From the IMG/VR virus record IMGVR_UViG_3300038701_003045, positions 1 to 56,474 of that record: 56,474 nucleotides of DNA. One strand, 5' to 3'. The translations under genes were made by a program, and so were the position numbers. The notes under the pieces are model-generated. The model worked only from the letters and a program-made list of their open reading frames with translations, was not told the origin of the DNA and made no database searches. Source of the stretch: a virus. Each line of letters opens with the position of its first letter. The first letter of the stretch is position 1. Below are positions 24,877 through 33,240 of the stretch, piece after piece.

Positions 24877-24877
24877 C

Positions 24878-24885
24878 TATAAATA
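24878..24885 (+). promoter_or_regulatory. T4-type late promoter of gp20
   Basis: TATAAATA 26 nt before the portal start. Confidence 0.7.
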
Positions 24886-24911
24886 ATTAAAAGTAATAGG
24901 AAAATATATCA

Positions 24912-26633
24912 ATGGTACAACTGTTAGGTTTTAAATTTGAAAAGGTGAACGAAGAAATTCCTTCACCTATTCCTTCTGTAGACGAAGAAGGTTCTATTGT
25001 TATTGAAAAAAACTGGGCTCCCGGCACACATGATGCTTATGGTGTTGCAGCAAATTTTGATAACAAGGTTAGTTCTGAAACCGAATTAATAACAAAATAT
25101 AGAGAAATGGCTGAATTGCCAGAAGTAGATTATGCAATCGATGACATCATTAATGAAATCATGTCAATTGAGAAGCCTAATGATATTGTTTCGATCAATT
25201 TGGATGATTTAGATTATACAAAAAGCATTAAAACAAAAATTACAGATGAATTTAATCATATATTATCTATCTTAGATTTCAATAACTCTGCTTATGAAAT
25301 CGCTAAGAACTGGTATGTTGATGGTAGATTAAATTTTGAAATCATTATTGATGGTGAAACCTATAAGCAAATAGGAATTAAAGAGCTTAGATATATTGAT
25401 CCAAGAACTATTAGAAAGATTAAAGAAGTTAAAAACTCAGAAGGTCGTGCTCATGCTATCATGAAGACTGTTACTGATGAGTATTTCATTTATTCTCCTA
25501 CTGGTTTTGATAGAAAAGCATTTAATACTGGATCGTTCCAAACAAATGATGTTATCAAAATGGCAGCTGATTCTGTTGTTCATATTACATCAGGTCAAAT
25601 GAATCATAATAAAACAATGGTTCATTCTTTCTTGCATAAAGCTATTAGACCATTAAATCAATTAAGAGCTCTTGAAGATGCTGCGGTTGTTTATAGAATT
25701 TCCAGAGCGCCTGAAAGAAGAATTTTTTATATTGATGTTGGTAACTTGCCTAAGGCTAAAGCTGAGCAACATCTTCAAAATGTTGCAACTAAGTATAAAA
25801 ACAAATTAGTTTATGATCAAAAATCTGGTGATATCAGAGATGATCGTAAATTTATGACTATGACTGAGGATTATTTCCTTCCAAGAAGATCTGACGGTAA
25901 AGCTACCGAAATCACAACTCTTCCTGGCGGACAAAATCTTGGTGAATTAGATGAAGTTCAATATTTCTTAAGTAAATTTTATCGTTCGCTTAATATTCCA
26001 GTGTCAAGATTAGAAAATCAAACAGGTTTTTCTTTTGGTAGACAATCCGAGATATCAAGAGATGAAGTTAAATTTGCTAAATTTGTTGGTAGATTAAGAA
26101 AAAGATTTTCTCAATTATTTATCAAGCTATTGAAAACTCAATTAGTTCTGAAAAATGTTATTTCTCTTGAAGAGTTTAATGAAATTAAAAATGATATCAC
26201 ATTTGAATATTCAGCTGATAATATCTTTGCTGAAAATAAAGAGCAAGAATTAATTGCTTCTAGATTAGACCTATTGGGCAACATTGATAACTATAAGGGT
26301 GTTTACTATTCTAAAGAATACATTCAAAGAAAGATTCTTAGAATGACACAGGAAGATATCGATGAAAACGAGAAGCAAATTGAAAAAGAGAAGAATAGCA
26401 ATGAATATGAAGAAGATAATGATATGATTGCTAATAACTCTAATTATCTTGGATATAAGCAGCAAGAAAGAGATGAGCTTGAGGAAGAGCCTCCTAAACC
26501 AGCGGTAAAACCTAATAATATTACAAAAAAGGAAGAAGCCACTGAAAAGGAAGAACCTGAAGATAAGCCTAAAAAAGTTGCTCCAAAGATAAAAAAGACT
26601 AACGATGAAAGCGATAAAGATAAAAAGCTTTAA
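24912..26633 (+). CDS. 20: portal vertex protein gp20
   Basis: 573 residues. Conserved stretches include MAELPEVDYAIDDIINEIMS, VDGRLNFEIIIDGETYKQIG, ELRYIDPRTIRKIKEVK, YRISRAPERRIFYIDVGNLP and RLENQTGFSFGRQSEISRDE. gp20 forms the dodecameric portal, initiates prohead assembly and is the DNA gate. The C-terminal 90 residues are a Lys/Glu-rich tail. Own late promoter. Confidence 0.95.
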   Translation: MVQLLGFKFEKVNEEIPSPIPSVDEEGSIVIEKNWAPGTHDAYGVAANFDNKVSSETELITKYREMAELPEVDYAIDDIINEIMSIEKPNDIVSINLDDLDYTKSIKTKITDEFNHILSILDFNNSAYEIAKNWYVDGRLNFEIIIDGETYKQIGIKELRYIDPRTIRKIKEVKNSEGRAHAIMKTVTDEYFIYSPTGFDRKAFNTGSFQTNDVIKMAADSVVHITSGQMNHNKTMVHSFLHKAIRPLNQLRALEDAAVVYRISRAPERRIFYIDVGNLPKAKAEQHLQNVATKYKNKLVYDQKSGDIRDDRKFMTMTEDYFLPRRSDGKATEITTLPGGQNLGELDEVQYFLSKFYRSLNIPVSRLENQTGFSFGRQSEISRDEVKFAKFVGRLRKRFSQLFIKLLKTQLVLKNVISLEEFNEIKNDITFEYSADNIFAENKEQELIASRLDLLGNIDNYKGVYYSKEYIQRKILRMTQEDIDENEKQIEKEKNSNEYEEDNDMIANNSNYLGYKQQERDELEEEPPKPAVKPNNITKKEEATEKEEPEDKPKKVAPKIKKTNDESDKDKKL

Positions 26634-26656
26634 ATTTCAACTAAAATAGTATTTTT

Positions 26657-26664
26657 TATAAATA
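26657..26664 (+). promoter_or_regulatory. T4-type late promoter of head operon
   Basis: TATAAATA 22 nt before gp67; AAGAGG ribosome site follows. Confidence 0.75.
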
Positions 26665-26686
26665 TTAATAAAAAGAGGATAATAAA

Positions 26687-26899
26687 ATGTCATTAGAAAA
26701 CCTATTAAAAAACATTCACGAAGGTGATTATGTATCAGCCAAAAAAGATTTCTTTGAAGAAATCAATGAAAGAGTTTCATCTCGCATCGAAGAAAAAAGA
26801 TTATCTATTCTAGAAGGCGACGACGCTGACGAAGATGATGATAAAGATGACGAAAAAGATTCTAAAGATAAAAAAGATTCTGACGAAGACGACGAGTAA
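26687..26899 (+). CDS. 67: prohead core protein gp67
   Basis: 70 residues. The N-terminal part MSLENLLKNIHEGDYVSAKK parallels T4 gp67, and the C-terminus is almost pure Asp/Glu/Lys (DADEDDDKDDEKDSKDKKDS), the same unusual composition. gp67 is a scaffold-core protein cut to peptides by gp21; IHE-G and ILE-G fit the cleavage rule. First gene of 67-68-21-22-23. Confidence 0.85.
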   Translation: MSLENLLKNIHEGDYVSAKKDFFEEINERVSSRIEEKRLSILEGDDADEDDDKDDEKDSKDKKDSDEDDE

Positions 26900-26922
26900 A
26901 TTTTAACAAAAGGAAGCTATTA

Positions 26923-28194
26923 ATGAAAAATATATCGGAAGTTGAAGCTCCAGATACAAAAAAATTAAAAAAATTTAATAGCATGTTTGGCAAAAAAACT
27001 ACTCATGATGATAAAACTGGGATGGTAAACAAATCATCTAAAAAAGATAAATCTATCCCAGCAAATAAAGAAAAATTATCTGAAGGCATGGGAAGCGAAT
27101 GGACTAAACATGTCTCAGACTTAAATAATGAAAATGAAAAAATCGTTAAAAGAACATATGGCGATTATAGAACTACAACCGGAAAAGCCAATAAAGAAAA
27201 CATTGAATCTATTGCTGCTTCGATGAATGAATCTATTGATGATTATAGAAGAATTTATGCTTATAGTGTATCTGGTATTTTAGATGAAATCGAAGAATTA
27301 GCTAAAACACTTGAATTCCATACATTACGTTCTAATGGAGAAATGCCAACAAGATCTGCATATCTAGATTGGAAAAATACTGTTAGAATGCTTGAAGATG
27401 TTAGAGATAAAATGCTTATCTCTGTACCTGAAATCGCAGAAGGTACAGATGAAAGACCACAGGATGAAAATGGACCTGTTGCTGTATCTGAAAATCTACA
27501 GGAAAGAGCTTCATTTAATGGTAGAGGTAGTGGTAAAACGTTCTTCGTAACAGATTTTAATGGTATTCCTGATAAAAGTGAAATGCCATCTACATGGACT
27601 CTTATAAAAATTGGAAAACCAGCTAAAAAAGATTATGGTGATGCTGTTTATAAACTATCTGGTCCTAGTGAAGTATGGGAAATCATGGATTATGATATTG
27701 CCGTAGCTAAAGATAAAAGTGGTAGACCTCATCCTAAAGATGGTTCATATGGAGCATTTTTTGATTCAAGAGGTAATCTAAAAGAATCTGAAGAACTTAA
27801 AGAAAACGCTAAGATTTTATCAGCAGTTTTAAGCGGTATTAAAAAAGAAAAAATAAAAACAAATAGCGATCTTGAAAGATATTTTGATTTTACTGGTGGC
27901 GACATTGTCGCTAAACACACAAAGGGCGATAACGAATTTAATAATGTTCTTAATTCGATTAAAGCACAAGTAAAAAAGAAGCTAAATTTAAAAGAATCTG
28001 AAGAACTTGAAGAAAGCTTTTCAGCTGGAAATATTAAGTTAAATGATAATTCTAGTGTTAAATTATCTGCAACTGATGCAAAATTAATTAATGCTTTATT
28101 GTCATCAAGTAAAAATTCAGATAAAATGAAACAGATAATGATGAAAAATTCTAATGAATTCAAATCATTGTTAAGTCTCGCAAAGGAAGTTTAA
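26923..28194 (+). CDS. prohead core protein in gp68 position, enlarged
   Basis: 423 residues between gp67 and gp21, where T4 has the 141-aa gp68. Highly charged, with several L/I/V-x-E sites suited to gp21 (KLSE-G, EIAE-G, NLQE-R, EELEE-S). The middle (IDDYRRIYAYSVSGILDEIE) is the most conserved-looking part; beyond residue ~195 comes an extra domain (GSGKTFFVTDFNGIPDKSEM, TWTLIKIGKPAKKDYGDAVY). GSGKT here lacks Walker context and is probably chance. A scaffold-core or internal protein is inferred from place. Confidence 0.65.
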   Translation: MKNISEVEAPDTKKLKKFNSMFGKKTTHDDKTGMVNKSSKKDKSIPANKEKLSEGMGSEWTKHVSDLNNENEKIVKRTYGDYRTTTGKANKENIESIAASMNESIDDYRRIYAYSVSGILDEIEELAKTLEFHTLRSNGEMPTRSAYLDWKNTVRMLEDVRDKMLISVPEIAEGTDERPQDENGPVAVSENLQERASFNGRGSGKTFFVTDFNGIPDKSEMPSTWTLIKIGKPAKKDYGDAVYKLSGPSEVWEIMDYDIAVAKDKSGRPHPKDGSYGAFFDSRGNLKESEELKENAKILSAVLSGIKKEKIKTNSDLERYFDFTGGDIVAKHTKGDNEFNNVLNSIKAQVKKKLNLKESEELEESFSAGNIKLNDNSSVKLSATDAKLINALLSSSKNSDKMKQIMMKNSNEFKSLLSLAKEV

Positions 28195-28841
28195 TGTCAT
28201 TAAAATTAATAACAGAAGAAAACTTTGATGTTAAATACATCACTGAAGAGCTTGAAGAAGGTAAAAAGCCTTCTCTCTTCATTGAAGGAATTTTCATGCA
28301 AGGTAACAATAAGAATAGAAACGGTAGAGTTTATCCTGCTTCTATTTTAGAATCACAAATGAATCACTATAGAGATAATTTTATTTCTAAAAACAGATCA
28401 CTAGGAGAACTAAATCACCCAAGTGGTCCTACTATCAATCTTGATAAAGTATCACACATGATTGTAGAGATGAGAAGAGAAGGTGATGACTTTTATGGTA
28501 AAGCCAAAATTCTAAATACACCAATGGGTAATATTGCAAGAAACTTAATTGAAGATGGTGCTTCATTGGGAGTTTCAACTCGTGGTCTTGGATCATTGAA
28601 AAACTCTAATGGAGCTATGATCGTTCAAGAAGATTTCGTTTTAAATACTGTTGATATTGTATCACAGCCTTCAGCACACGATGCTTGGGTAAATGGTATT
28701 ATGGAAAATAAAGAATGGATTTGGGAAGGTGACTCTCTTAAAGAGGTTACATTAAACGAAATTAAGAAAGAACTAGATAAACCTGCGCTTTCTGAAGAAG
28801 AAATTTTGAGAAACTTTAATAAATTTCTCAAAACTTTATAA
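28194..28841 (+). CDS. 21: prohead core protease gp21
   Basis: 215 residues. The herpesvirus-like serine protease fold is marked by H75 in GELNHPSGPTINLDKVSH and S128 in DGASLGVSTRGLGS. The N-terminal LFIEGIFMQGNNKNRNGRVY is typical of phage prohead proteases. It digests the core and trims gp23 and internal proteins after L/I-x-E. TAATG overlap with the upstream core gene. Confidence 0.95.
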   Translation: MSLKLITEENFDVKYITEELEEGKKPSLFIEGIFMQGNNKNRNGRVYPASILESQMNHYRDNFISKNRSLGELNHPSGPTINLDKVSHMIVEMRREGDDFYGKAKILNTPMGNIARNLIEDGASLGVSTRGLGSLKNSNGAMIVQEDFVLNTVDIVSQPSAHDAWVNGIMENKEWIWEGDSLKEVTLNEIKKELDKPALSEEEILRNFNKFLKTL

Positions 28842-28843
28842 TT

Positions 28844-28851
28844 TATAAATA
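28844..28851 (+). promoter_or_regulatory. T4-type late promoter of gp22
   Basis: TATAAATA 24 nt before gp22. The leader down to the ATG is almost identical to that of gp23. Confidence 0.8.
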
Positions 28852-28875
28852 ATAATAAAAATTAAAGGAGATATA

Positions 28876-29745
28876 ATGCCTGTTGATAAGATCAAAAATA
28901 CACACGATAGTGGTGAAGCTGAAGTGAAAAAAGTTACTGGTGCTCACAAGAGACCAAAAGATAAGAATGTAGGCGATAAAAACGTTGATGCATCAGCAGC
29001 TGAAAAAGTTTCTGTAATGCCATCAGGTGCCGTAAGAAAAGAAGACTTAGACATTCTATTCGATGGTTCTGAGCTATCAGAAGACTTCCAAAGCAAAGCT
29101 TTCACATTATTTGAAGGTGCTATTTCGGCTAAAGTAGAAGAAATTAAAGAATCACTTGAGAGTGAATACGAAGAAAAACTTGTTGAAAGCGTATCTTCAT
29201 ATGAAGACAAACTTTCTGATTTCTTAGATATCTTTGTAGAAAACTATATGACTGAAAATGAATTAGCTATCGAAAATGGTATTAAAGCTGAAATCGCTGA
29301 ATCATTAATCGACGGTCTAAAAACTCTATTCAATGAAAATAACATTGAAGTTGAAGAAGATAAAGTTGATATTGTTGAAACTCTATCACAAAGAGTTGCT
29401 GAGCTTGAAACTGATTTAAACGAATCATTAGAAGCACAAAGAGAAAAAGAAAATCTTATTGAGTCATTCGAAAAGAATAAAATTCTTGACGAAATGCTAG
29501 AAGATCTTGATGACGTATCTAAAGAAAAAGTTAGAAAACTAACTGAAAATATGTCATTTAATGGTTCAGAAGGATTCACTGAATCAGTTAACATCCTAAA
29601 GGAATCCGTAACAACTAAAGTTTCTGCTCAAGTTAAAGAAGATATGCTAAACGAAGCAGTTAACATTAAAGAAGGTACTGATGCTGTTGTTCTTGACCCT
29701 AAGATGACTTCAATCATCAATGCACTAAGATCAAATACACAGTAG
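28876..29745 (+). CDS. 22: prohead scaffold core protein gp22
   Basis: 289 residues, acidic and helical with long coiled-coil stretches (KVEEIKESLESEYEEKLVES, ELETDLNESLEAQREKENLI) and the C-terminal EGTDAVVLDPKMTSIINAL seen in T4-like gp22. It is the major scaffold of the prohead and is removed by gp21. Own late promoter for high dosage. Confidence 0.9.
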   Translation: MPVDKIKNTHDSGEAEVKKVTGAHKRPKDKNVGDKNVDASAAEKVSVMPSGAVRKEDLDILFDGSELSEDFQSKAFTLFEGAISAKVEEIKESLESEYEEKLVESVSSYEDKLSDFLDIFVENYMTENELAIENGIKAEIAESLIDGLKTLFNENNIEVEEDKVDIVETLSQRVAELETDLNESLEAQREKENLIESFEKNKILDEMLEDLDDVSKEKVRKLTENMSFNGSEGFTESVNILKESVTTKVSAQVKEDMLNEAVNIKEGTDAVVLDPKMTSIINALRSNTQ

Positions 29746-29758
29746 AAAATACTAAATT

Positions 29759-29766
29759 TATAAATA
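29759..29766 (+). promoter_or_regulatory. T4-type late promoter of gp23
   Basis: TATAAATA 24 nt before gp23, leader nearly identical to that of gp22, with AAAAGGAG. Confidence 0.85.
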
Positions 29767-29790
29767 ATAATAAAAATAAAAGGAGATATA

Positions 29791-31095
29791 ATGTCAATTG
29801 TTAATGCAGAAGTTTTAAAGAAATGGGAGCCAGTTCTTAACGAAGAATCTGCTGGTGTTATTACTGACCCAGTTAGACGAGCTGTTACTGCTCAGCTTCT
29901 AGAAAACACAGATAAAGCGTTTAGCGATGGTTTATTTGAAAGCGTTTCAAACGGACTTCAAGAAGCTGCACCATCAACTAATACGGGCAATGTTGCTAAC
30001 TACGACCCTGTTCTTATTTCTATGTTAAGACGTACAGCACCTAAGTTAATCGGTTACGAAATCATGGGTGTACAAGCAATGACAGGTCCTACTGGACAAA
30101 TCTTTGCTATGAGATCACGTTACAACGACAAAGATGGTGATGAAGCATTCTACAACGAAGCAAATACTGGTTTCTCTACAATTACTGGTGGTAATACTGA
30201 AATCGTTGGTGATGCATCACTTAACTTAGGTTCAACACCTACAGGTAATGCTGAAACATACAACGCAGCTGGTGGTATGTCACTAGAACAAGGTGAAGCT
30301 CTTGGTACTTCAGGTAATGCTGATTTTGCTGAAATGAGTGTGTCAATCGAACAAATCTCAACAAAAGCTGACACTAGAAAGCTAAAAGCTGAGTACACAC
30401 ACGAATTTGCACAAGACTTAAAAGCTATCCATGGTCTTGAAGCAGAAAAAGAATTAGCTAACGTTCTTTCTACAGAACTTGTAGCTGAAATTAACCGTCA
30501 ACTAGTAAGAAGCGTATATGTTACTGCGGTTTCTGGTGCTCAAACTGGTACTACAACAGCTGGTACATTCGATCTAGACACTGACTCTAACGGTCGTTGG
30601 ATGGGTGAAAAGTTCGCAGGACTTCACTTCTTCATTGATACTGAATGTAATGCGATTGCTAAGTCTACAAGACGTGGTAAAGGTAACATCCTTGTTACTT
30701 CTTCAAACGTTGCTTCTGCTCTACAAATGGCTGGAGTTCTTAAGTATAACGAAGCAGCAGCTAACCTAACAATTGATGATACTGGTGTTACATATGCAGG
30801 TACAATTAACAACAAGATTAAGGTGTTTATTGATCCGTATGCTACTTCAGATTATATCGTGAATGGTTATAAGGGTGCAAACTCTTGGGACGCTGGTATG
30901 TATTACTGCCCATATACACCATTGCAAATGGTTAAAGCTACTAACACTGGTTCTCTTACTCCAGTTGTTGGTTTCCAAACAAGATACGGTCTTGTTGCTA
31001 ACCCATTCTCTAAAGGTGCTACAGCATCTGATGGTACACTTGAAGCTAATTCTAACGTTTACTACAGAAGAACTAACGTTTCAAATATTATCTAA
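29791..31095 (+). CDS. 23: major capsid protein gp23
   Basis: 434 residues of a T4-type HK97-fold capsid protein. Residues 1-58 are the scaffold-binding prepeptide; GLQE-A at 58/59 fits gp21 cleavage. Next come YDPVLISMLRRTAPKLIGYE, GVQAMTGPTGQIFAMRSRY and KLKAEYTHEFAQDLKAIHGL, and NVYYRRTNVSNII at the end. No gp24 vertex gene is in the window. A strong terminator follows. Confidence 0.97.
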   Translation: MSIVNAEVLKKWEPVLNEESAGVITDPVRRAVTAQLLENTDKAFSDGLFESVSNGLQEAAPSTNTGNVANYDPVLISMLRRTAPKLIGYEIMGVQAMTGPTGQIFAMRSRYNDKDGDEAFYNEANTGFSTITGGNTEIVGDASLNLGSTPTGNAETYNAAGGMSLEQGEALGTSGNADFAEMSVSIEQISTKADTRKLKAEYTHEFAQDLKAIHGLEAEKELANVLSTELVAEINRQLVRSVYVTAVSGAQTGTTTAGTFDLDTDSNGRWMGEKFAGLHFFIDTECNAIAKSTRRGKGNILVTSSNVASALQMAGVLKYNEAAANLTIDDTGVTYAGTINNKIKVFIDPYATSDYIVNGYKGANSWDAGMYYCPYTPLQMVKATNTGSLTPVVGFQTRYGLVANPFSKGATASDGTLEANSNVYYRRTNVSNII

Positions 31096-31120
31096 GAATA
31101 ATAACAATAAAGATAATAAG

Positions 31121-31147
31121 AAAAGGGAGCTTTCTAGCTCCCTTTTT
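31121..31147 (+). terminator. bidirectional intrinsic terminator after gp23
   Basis: 10-bp stem AAAAGGGAGC/GCTCCCTTTT with loop TTTCTA and T-run; A-run on the left makes it usable for the convergent minus-strand genes too. Confidence 0.9.
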
Positions 31148-31448
31148 CTGTATTTAAATAGTCCATCTCAGTATGTTTATTTTTATAAACTTCATCACCA
31201 ATTTTTTCAACACGATGAGTAACATTACATTCTACACTATATGAACCATCGTTCTTTTTAATGATAAATTTATCATTAGTATTTTTATATGAAAAGTTTT
31301 TTTCATGTCCATAATCTTCAATTTCGCCTATTTCAACTGATATACAAACAGACATTGAAAATGGATATCCTCGCACAAAAGTATTTAATTCCTCTTGAGG
31401 AAGCTCATTTAGAGGCGACATGGCTAATAAAAATAATAAGGTTTTCAT
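31134..31448 (-). CDS. hypothetical protein with hydrophobic N-terminus, 104 aa
   Basis: 104 residues starting MKTLLFLLAMSPLNELPQEE, a short hydrophobic N-terminus that could be a weak signal peptide. Two Cys (SVCISVEI, SVECNVTHR) fit an exported protein. It is coupled by TAATG to the secreted protein upstream, and its stop lies within the gp23 terminator. Function unknown. Confidence 0.6.
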   Translation of the reverse strand: MKTLLFLLAMSPLNELPQEELNTFVRGYPFSMSVCISVEIGEIEDYGHEKNFSYKNTNDKFIIKKNDGSYSVECNVTHRVEKIGDEVYKNKHTEMDYLNTEKGS

Positions 31449-31840
31449 TATACACCTTTGCTAGTAAAAAACTCATCAATTGTTTTATATACAGTATCAT
31501 CAATGAATTTAAATGCAACAGCGCATTGATCTTTATTAATCAGAACAACTTTATACTTAGATGTTTGAGATGTGCTGCCCGAAAAAACCATAATAGAAGT
31601 AGCATCTTTAAATGCTTCAGGATTTCCGTAATTTTCAATTAATAGAGATGCTATTAGTCTATAATTATCTTCAGAGTGTTCACGGTCAATAACATAATCT
31701 ACATTAAAATCATCTTTGTTTTTGCTAATAGCTGTATATGTACTAACAGCTGGATAGCATTGAATATCAGTTTCAGATTGCGAGAAAGCTACACCTGTAA
31801 AAGTAAATGTAAGCAAAAGGCTCATAATTAATTTTTTCAT
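31448..31840 (-). CDS. secreted/periplasmic protein, 130 aa
   Basis: The first 21 residues (MKKLIMSLLLTFTFTGVAFS) are a textbook Sec signal peptide with an AFS-Q cut. The mature ~110 residues hold two Cys (DIQCYPAVS and KDQCAVAF), compatible with a periplasmic disulfide. I do not recognise the fold. An envelope role such as superinfection exclusion or lysis control is possible; nothing in the sequence proves it. Confidence 0.7.
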   Translation of the reverse strand: MKKLIMSLLLTFTFTGVAFSQSETDIQCYPAVSTYTAISKNKDDFNVDYVIDREHSEDNYRLIASLLIENYGNPEAFKDATSIMVFSGSTSQTSKYKVVLINKDQCAVAFKFIDDTVYKTIDEFFTSKGV

Positions 31841-31842
31841 TT

Positions 31843-32013
31843 TTATTCTTTCAGTTTGAATGGAATTCTATTTTTAGATATCTCAACTAATTCCATTGGC
31901 TTTAAATTTAATATAGAAAAATTAATAGAATTAAAAGATGTAATTTCAGCATCTTTCAAAGTTGCCATAGTTCTATACAATTCTTTACTGGGAATAACTA
32001 TATCAACTAACAT
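31843..32013 (-). CDS. small hypothetical protein, 56 aa
   Basis: Starts at ATG 32013 with GGAAG 5 nt upstream, inside the end of the phosphoesterase gene; an upstream in-frame ATG at 32028 has no site. Sequence MLVDIVIPSKELYRTMATLK looks like a small ferredoxin-like or beta-alpha unit. Function unknown. A plus-strand frame over the same bases has no ribosome site. Confidence 0.5.
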   Translation of the reverse strand: MLVDIVIPSKELYRTMATLKDAEITSFNSINFSILNLKPMELVEISKNRIPFKLKE

Positions 32014-32530
32014 TTTGCTTCCAATCATTAACTATATCGGTTAATAGAACTGGCTCATAATTAATTTTTTCAACTGAAACATTAACATGTTTATCAGACG
32101 GAGAATCATTATCATGAATATGTCCATGAATATTTAATTCATATCTTCCGAAGCCAGTATCATGTATTGGCATATGTGAAAGAACAACCTTCACATCACT
32201 TATAGTAAAGTGTCTCCAAAGCATAATCTTTTTAAAATTGTTTGAAATAGGGTAATCTTTTGGATTGTCGTGATTTCCAAGAATAAGTCTTTTATGACCA
32301 TTCAATCTAGAAATAATTTCTTCAGCTTCTTTTTTAGAATTGAAATAAACGTCACCCAAATGATATATGATATCATTACTGGAAACTTTATTATTCCAGT
32401 TTTCAATCATTTGTTCATTCATATCTTCTACTGAAGAAAATCCTTCTCGTACATATTTACCTTCATTCTGAAAATTAAGAATGTTTTTATGTCCGAAATG
32501 TGTGTCTGATATTATCCAAATTTTTCTCAT
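32003..32530 (-). CDS. calcineurin-like metallophosphoesterase
   Basis: 175 residues with the complete two-metal motif set: SDTHFGH at 8-14, GDVYFN, GNHDNP, and NIHGHIHD near 135. This small single-domain type is common in large phages; the substrate is unknown (phosphodiester or nucleotide). The early promoter 32564-32536 predicts a start almost on the ATG, so the mRNA may be leaderless. One of three phosphoesterases in this window. Confidence 0.85.
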   Translation of the reverse strand: MRKIWIISDTHFGHKNILNFQNEGKYVREGFSSVEDMNEQMIENWNNKVSSNDIIYHLGDVYFNSKKEAEEIISRLNGHKRLILGNHDNPKDYPISNNFKKIMLWRHFTISDVKVVLSHMPIHDTGFGRYELNIHGHIHDNDSPSDKHVNVSVEKINYEPVLLTDIVNDWKQNVS

Positions 32531-32535
32531 ATGTT

Positions 32536-32564
32536 AATATAATACATATAGAAATAAATGTACA
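32536..32564 (-). promoter_or_regulatory. early promoter
   Basis: Minus strand TGTACA, 17-nt spacer, TATATT (32541-32536), with the ATG of the phosphoesterase only 5 nt beyond the -10. Confidence 0.6.
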
Positions 32565-32849
32565 CTATTTATTTAAAACTTTAGCTCGTTCAACGAATGC
32601 TTCGATTTTATCTAAACTAATTCCACATGTTTTGTTATGTTGGTATAGTAAAGAAATGAAATCCGCAACTTCCTGATTGGTTAATGTTTCAGGATCAGGA
32701 ATTGTTTTAATCTGTGGACAATTATATAATGATTTTGGAGGTTCTATAACTTCTATTTTAGTTATAGTTCTAAATTCTTTCATAGCTTTATTTGATGCGC
32801 AACTTCCTAAAGCTAAGCATAAAGTAACAACGAATGCAATCTTATACAT
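32565..32849 (-). CDS. outer-membrane spanin subunit (Rz1-like lipoprotein)
   Basis: 94 residues with a lipobox: KIAFVVTLCLALGSCASNK, Cys17 being the lipidation site. The mature part has NCPQIKTIPDPETLTNQEVA and LLYQHNKTC, the CP-x-P / NKTC look of Rz1-type spanins. It would sit in the outer membrane and bridge to the i-spanin encoded directly upstream (TAATG overlap). Together they fuse the envelope membranes in the last step of lysis of a Gram-negative host. Confidence 0.75.
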   Translation of the reverse strand: MYKIAFVVTLCLALGSCASNKAMKEFRTITKIEVIEPPKSLYNCPQIKTIPDPETLTNQEVADFISLLYQHNKTCGISLDKIEAFVERAKVLNK

Positions 32850-33217
32850 TAATTCAATCTCCTAAATAATTCTTTTATAGATTCAGGAGCTGCTTCTTTA
32901 CTATCATCTCCCAAATCATTAGTAATATTAAACAGAGACTGCTCTAATTCCTCTAATTCTTTGTTCTTTTCTTCCAATATATTTGTTTTAAGCTCATCAA
33001 ATTTCTTCAATTTGCTTATTACTTCATTTAGATTACTAATTTCATCCGTCTTTTGATTTATTATAAATCTATTTGTAGCGTTTTCTTCAATGATATTCTT
33101 TAAACTCCAGCCAGAATATAGTACTAAAAGCACCACAATAAATCCCAAAATCCACTTAATTGTTTTGGGATTTAAAATGTTCTGTAAAAATGTCTTAATA
33201 GTTAATAATTCTATCAT
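32849..33217 (-). CDS. inner-membrane spanin subunit (Rz-like)
   Basis: 122 residues: one N-terminal membrane helix (WILGFIVVLLVLYSGWSL, about 21-38), then a periplasmic coiled coil (INQKTDEISNLNEVISKLKK to EEKNKELEELEQSL). Type II topology and the overlapping lipoprotein gene make an i-/o-spanin pair. The endolysin is 20 kb away, so the lysis genes are not clustered. Confidence 0.75.
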   Translation of the reverse strand: MIELLTIKTFLQNILNPKTIKWILGFIVVLLVLYSGWSLKNIIEENATNRFIINQKTDEISNLNEVISKLKKFDELKTNILEEKNKELEELEQSLFNITNDLGDDSKEAAPESIKELFRRLN

Positions 33218-33240
33218 TGATATCTCTTTCCTATTATTAT

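Noticed and set aside
27520-27540. GSGKT in the gp68-position protein as a P-loop
   Set aside because: It lacks the preceding hydrophobic strand and a Walker B partner; the context is a charged scaffold-type protein.
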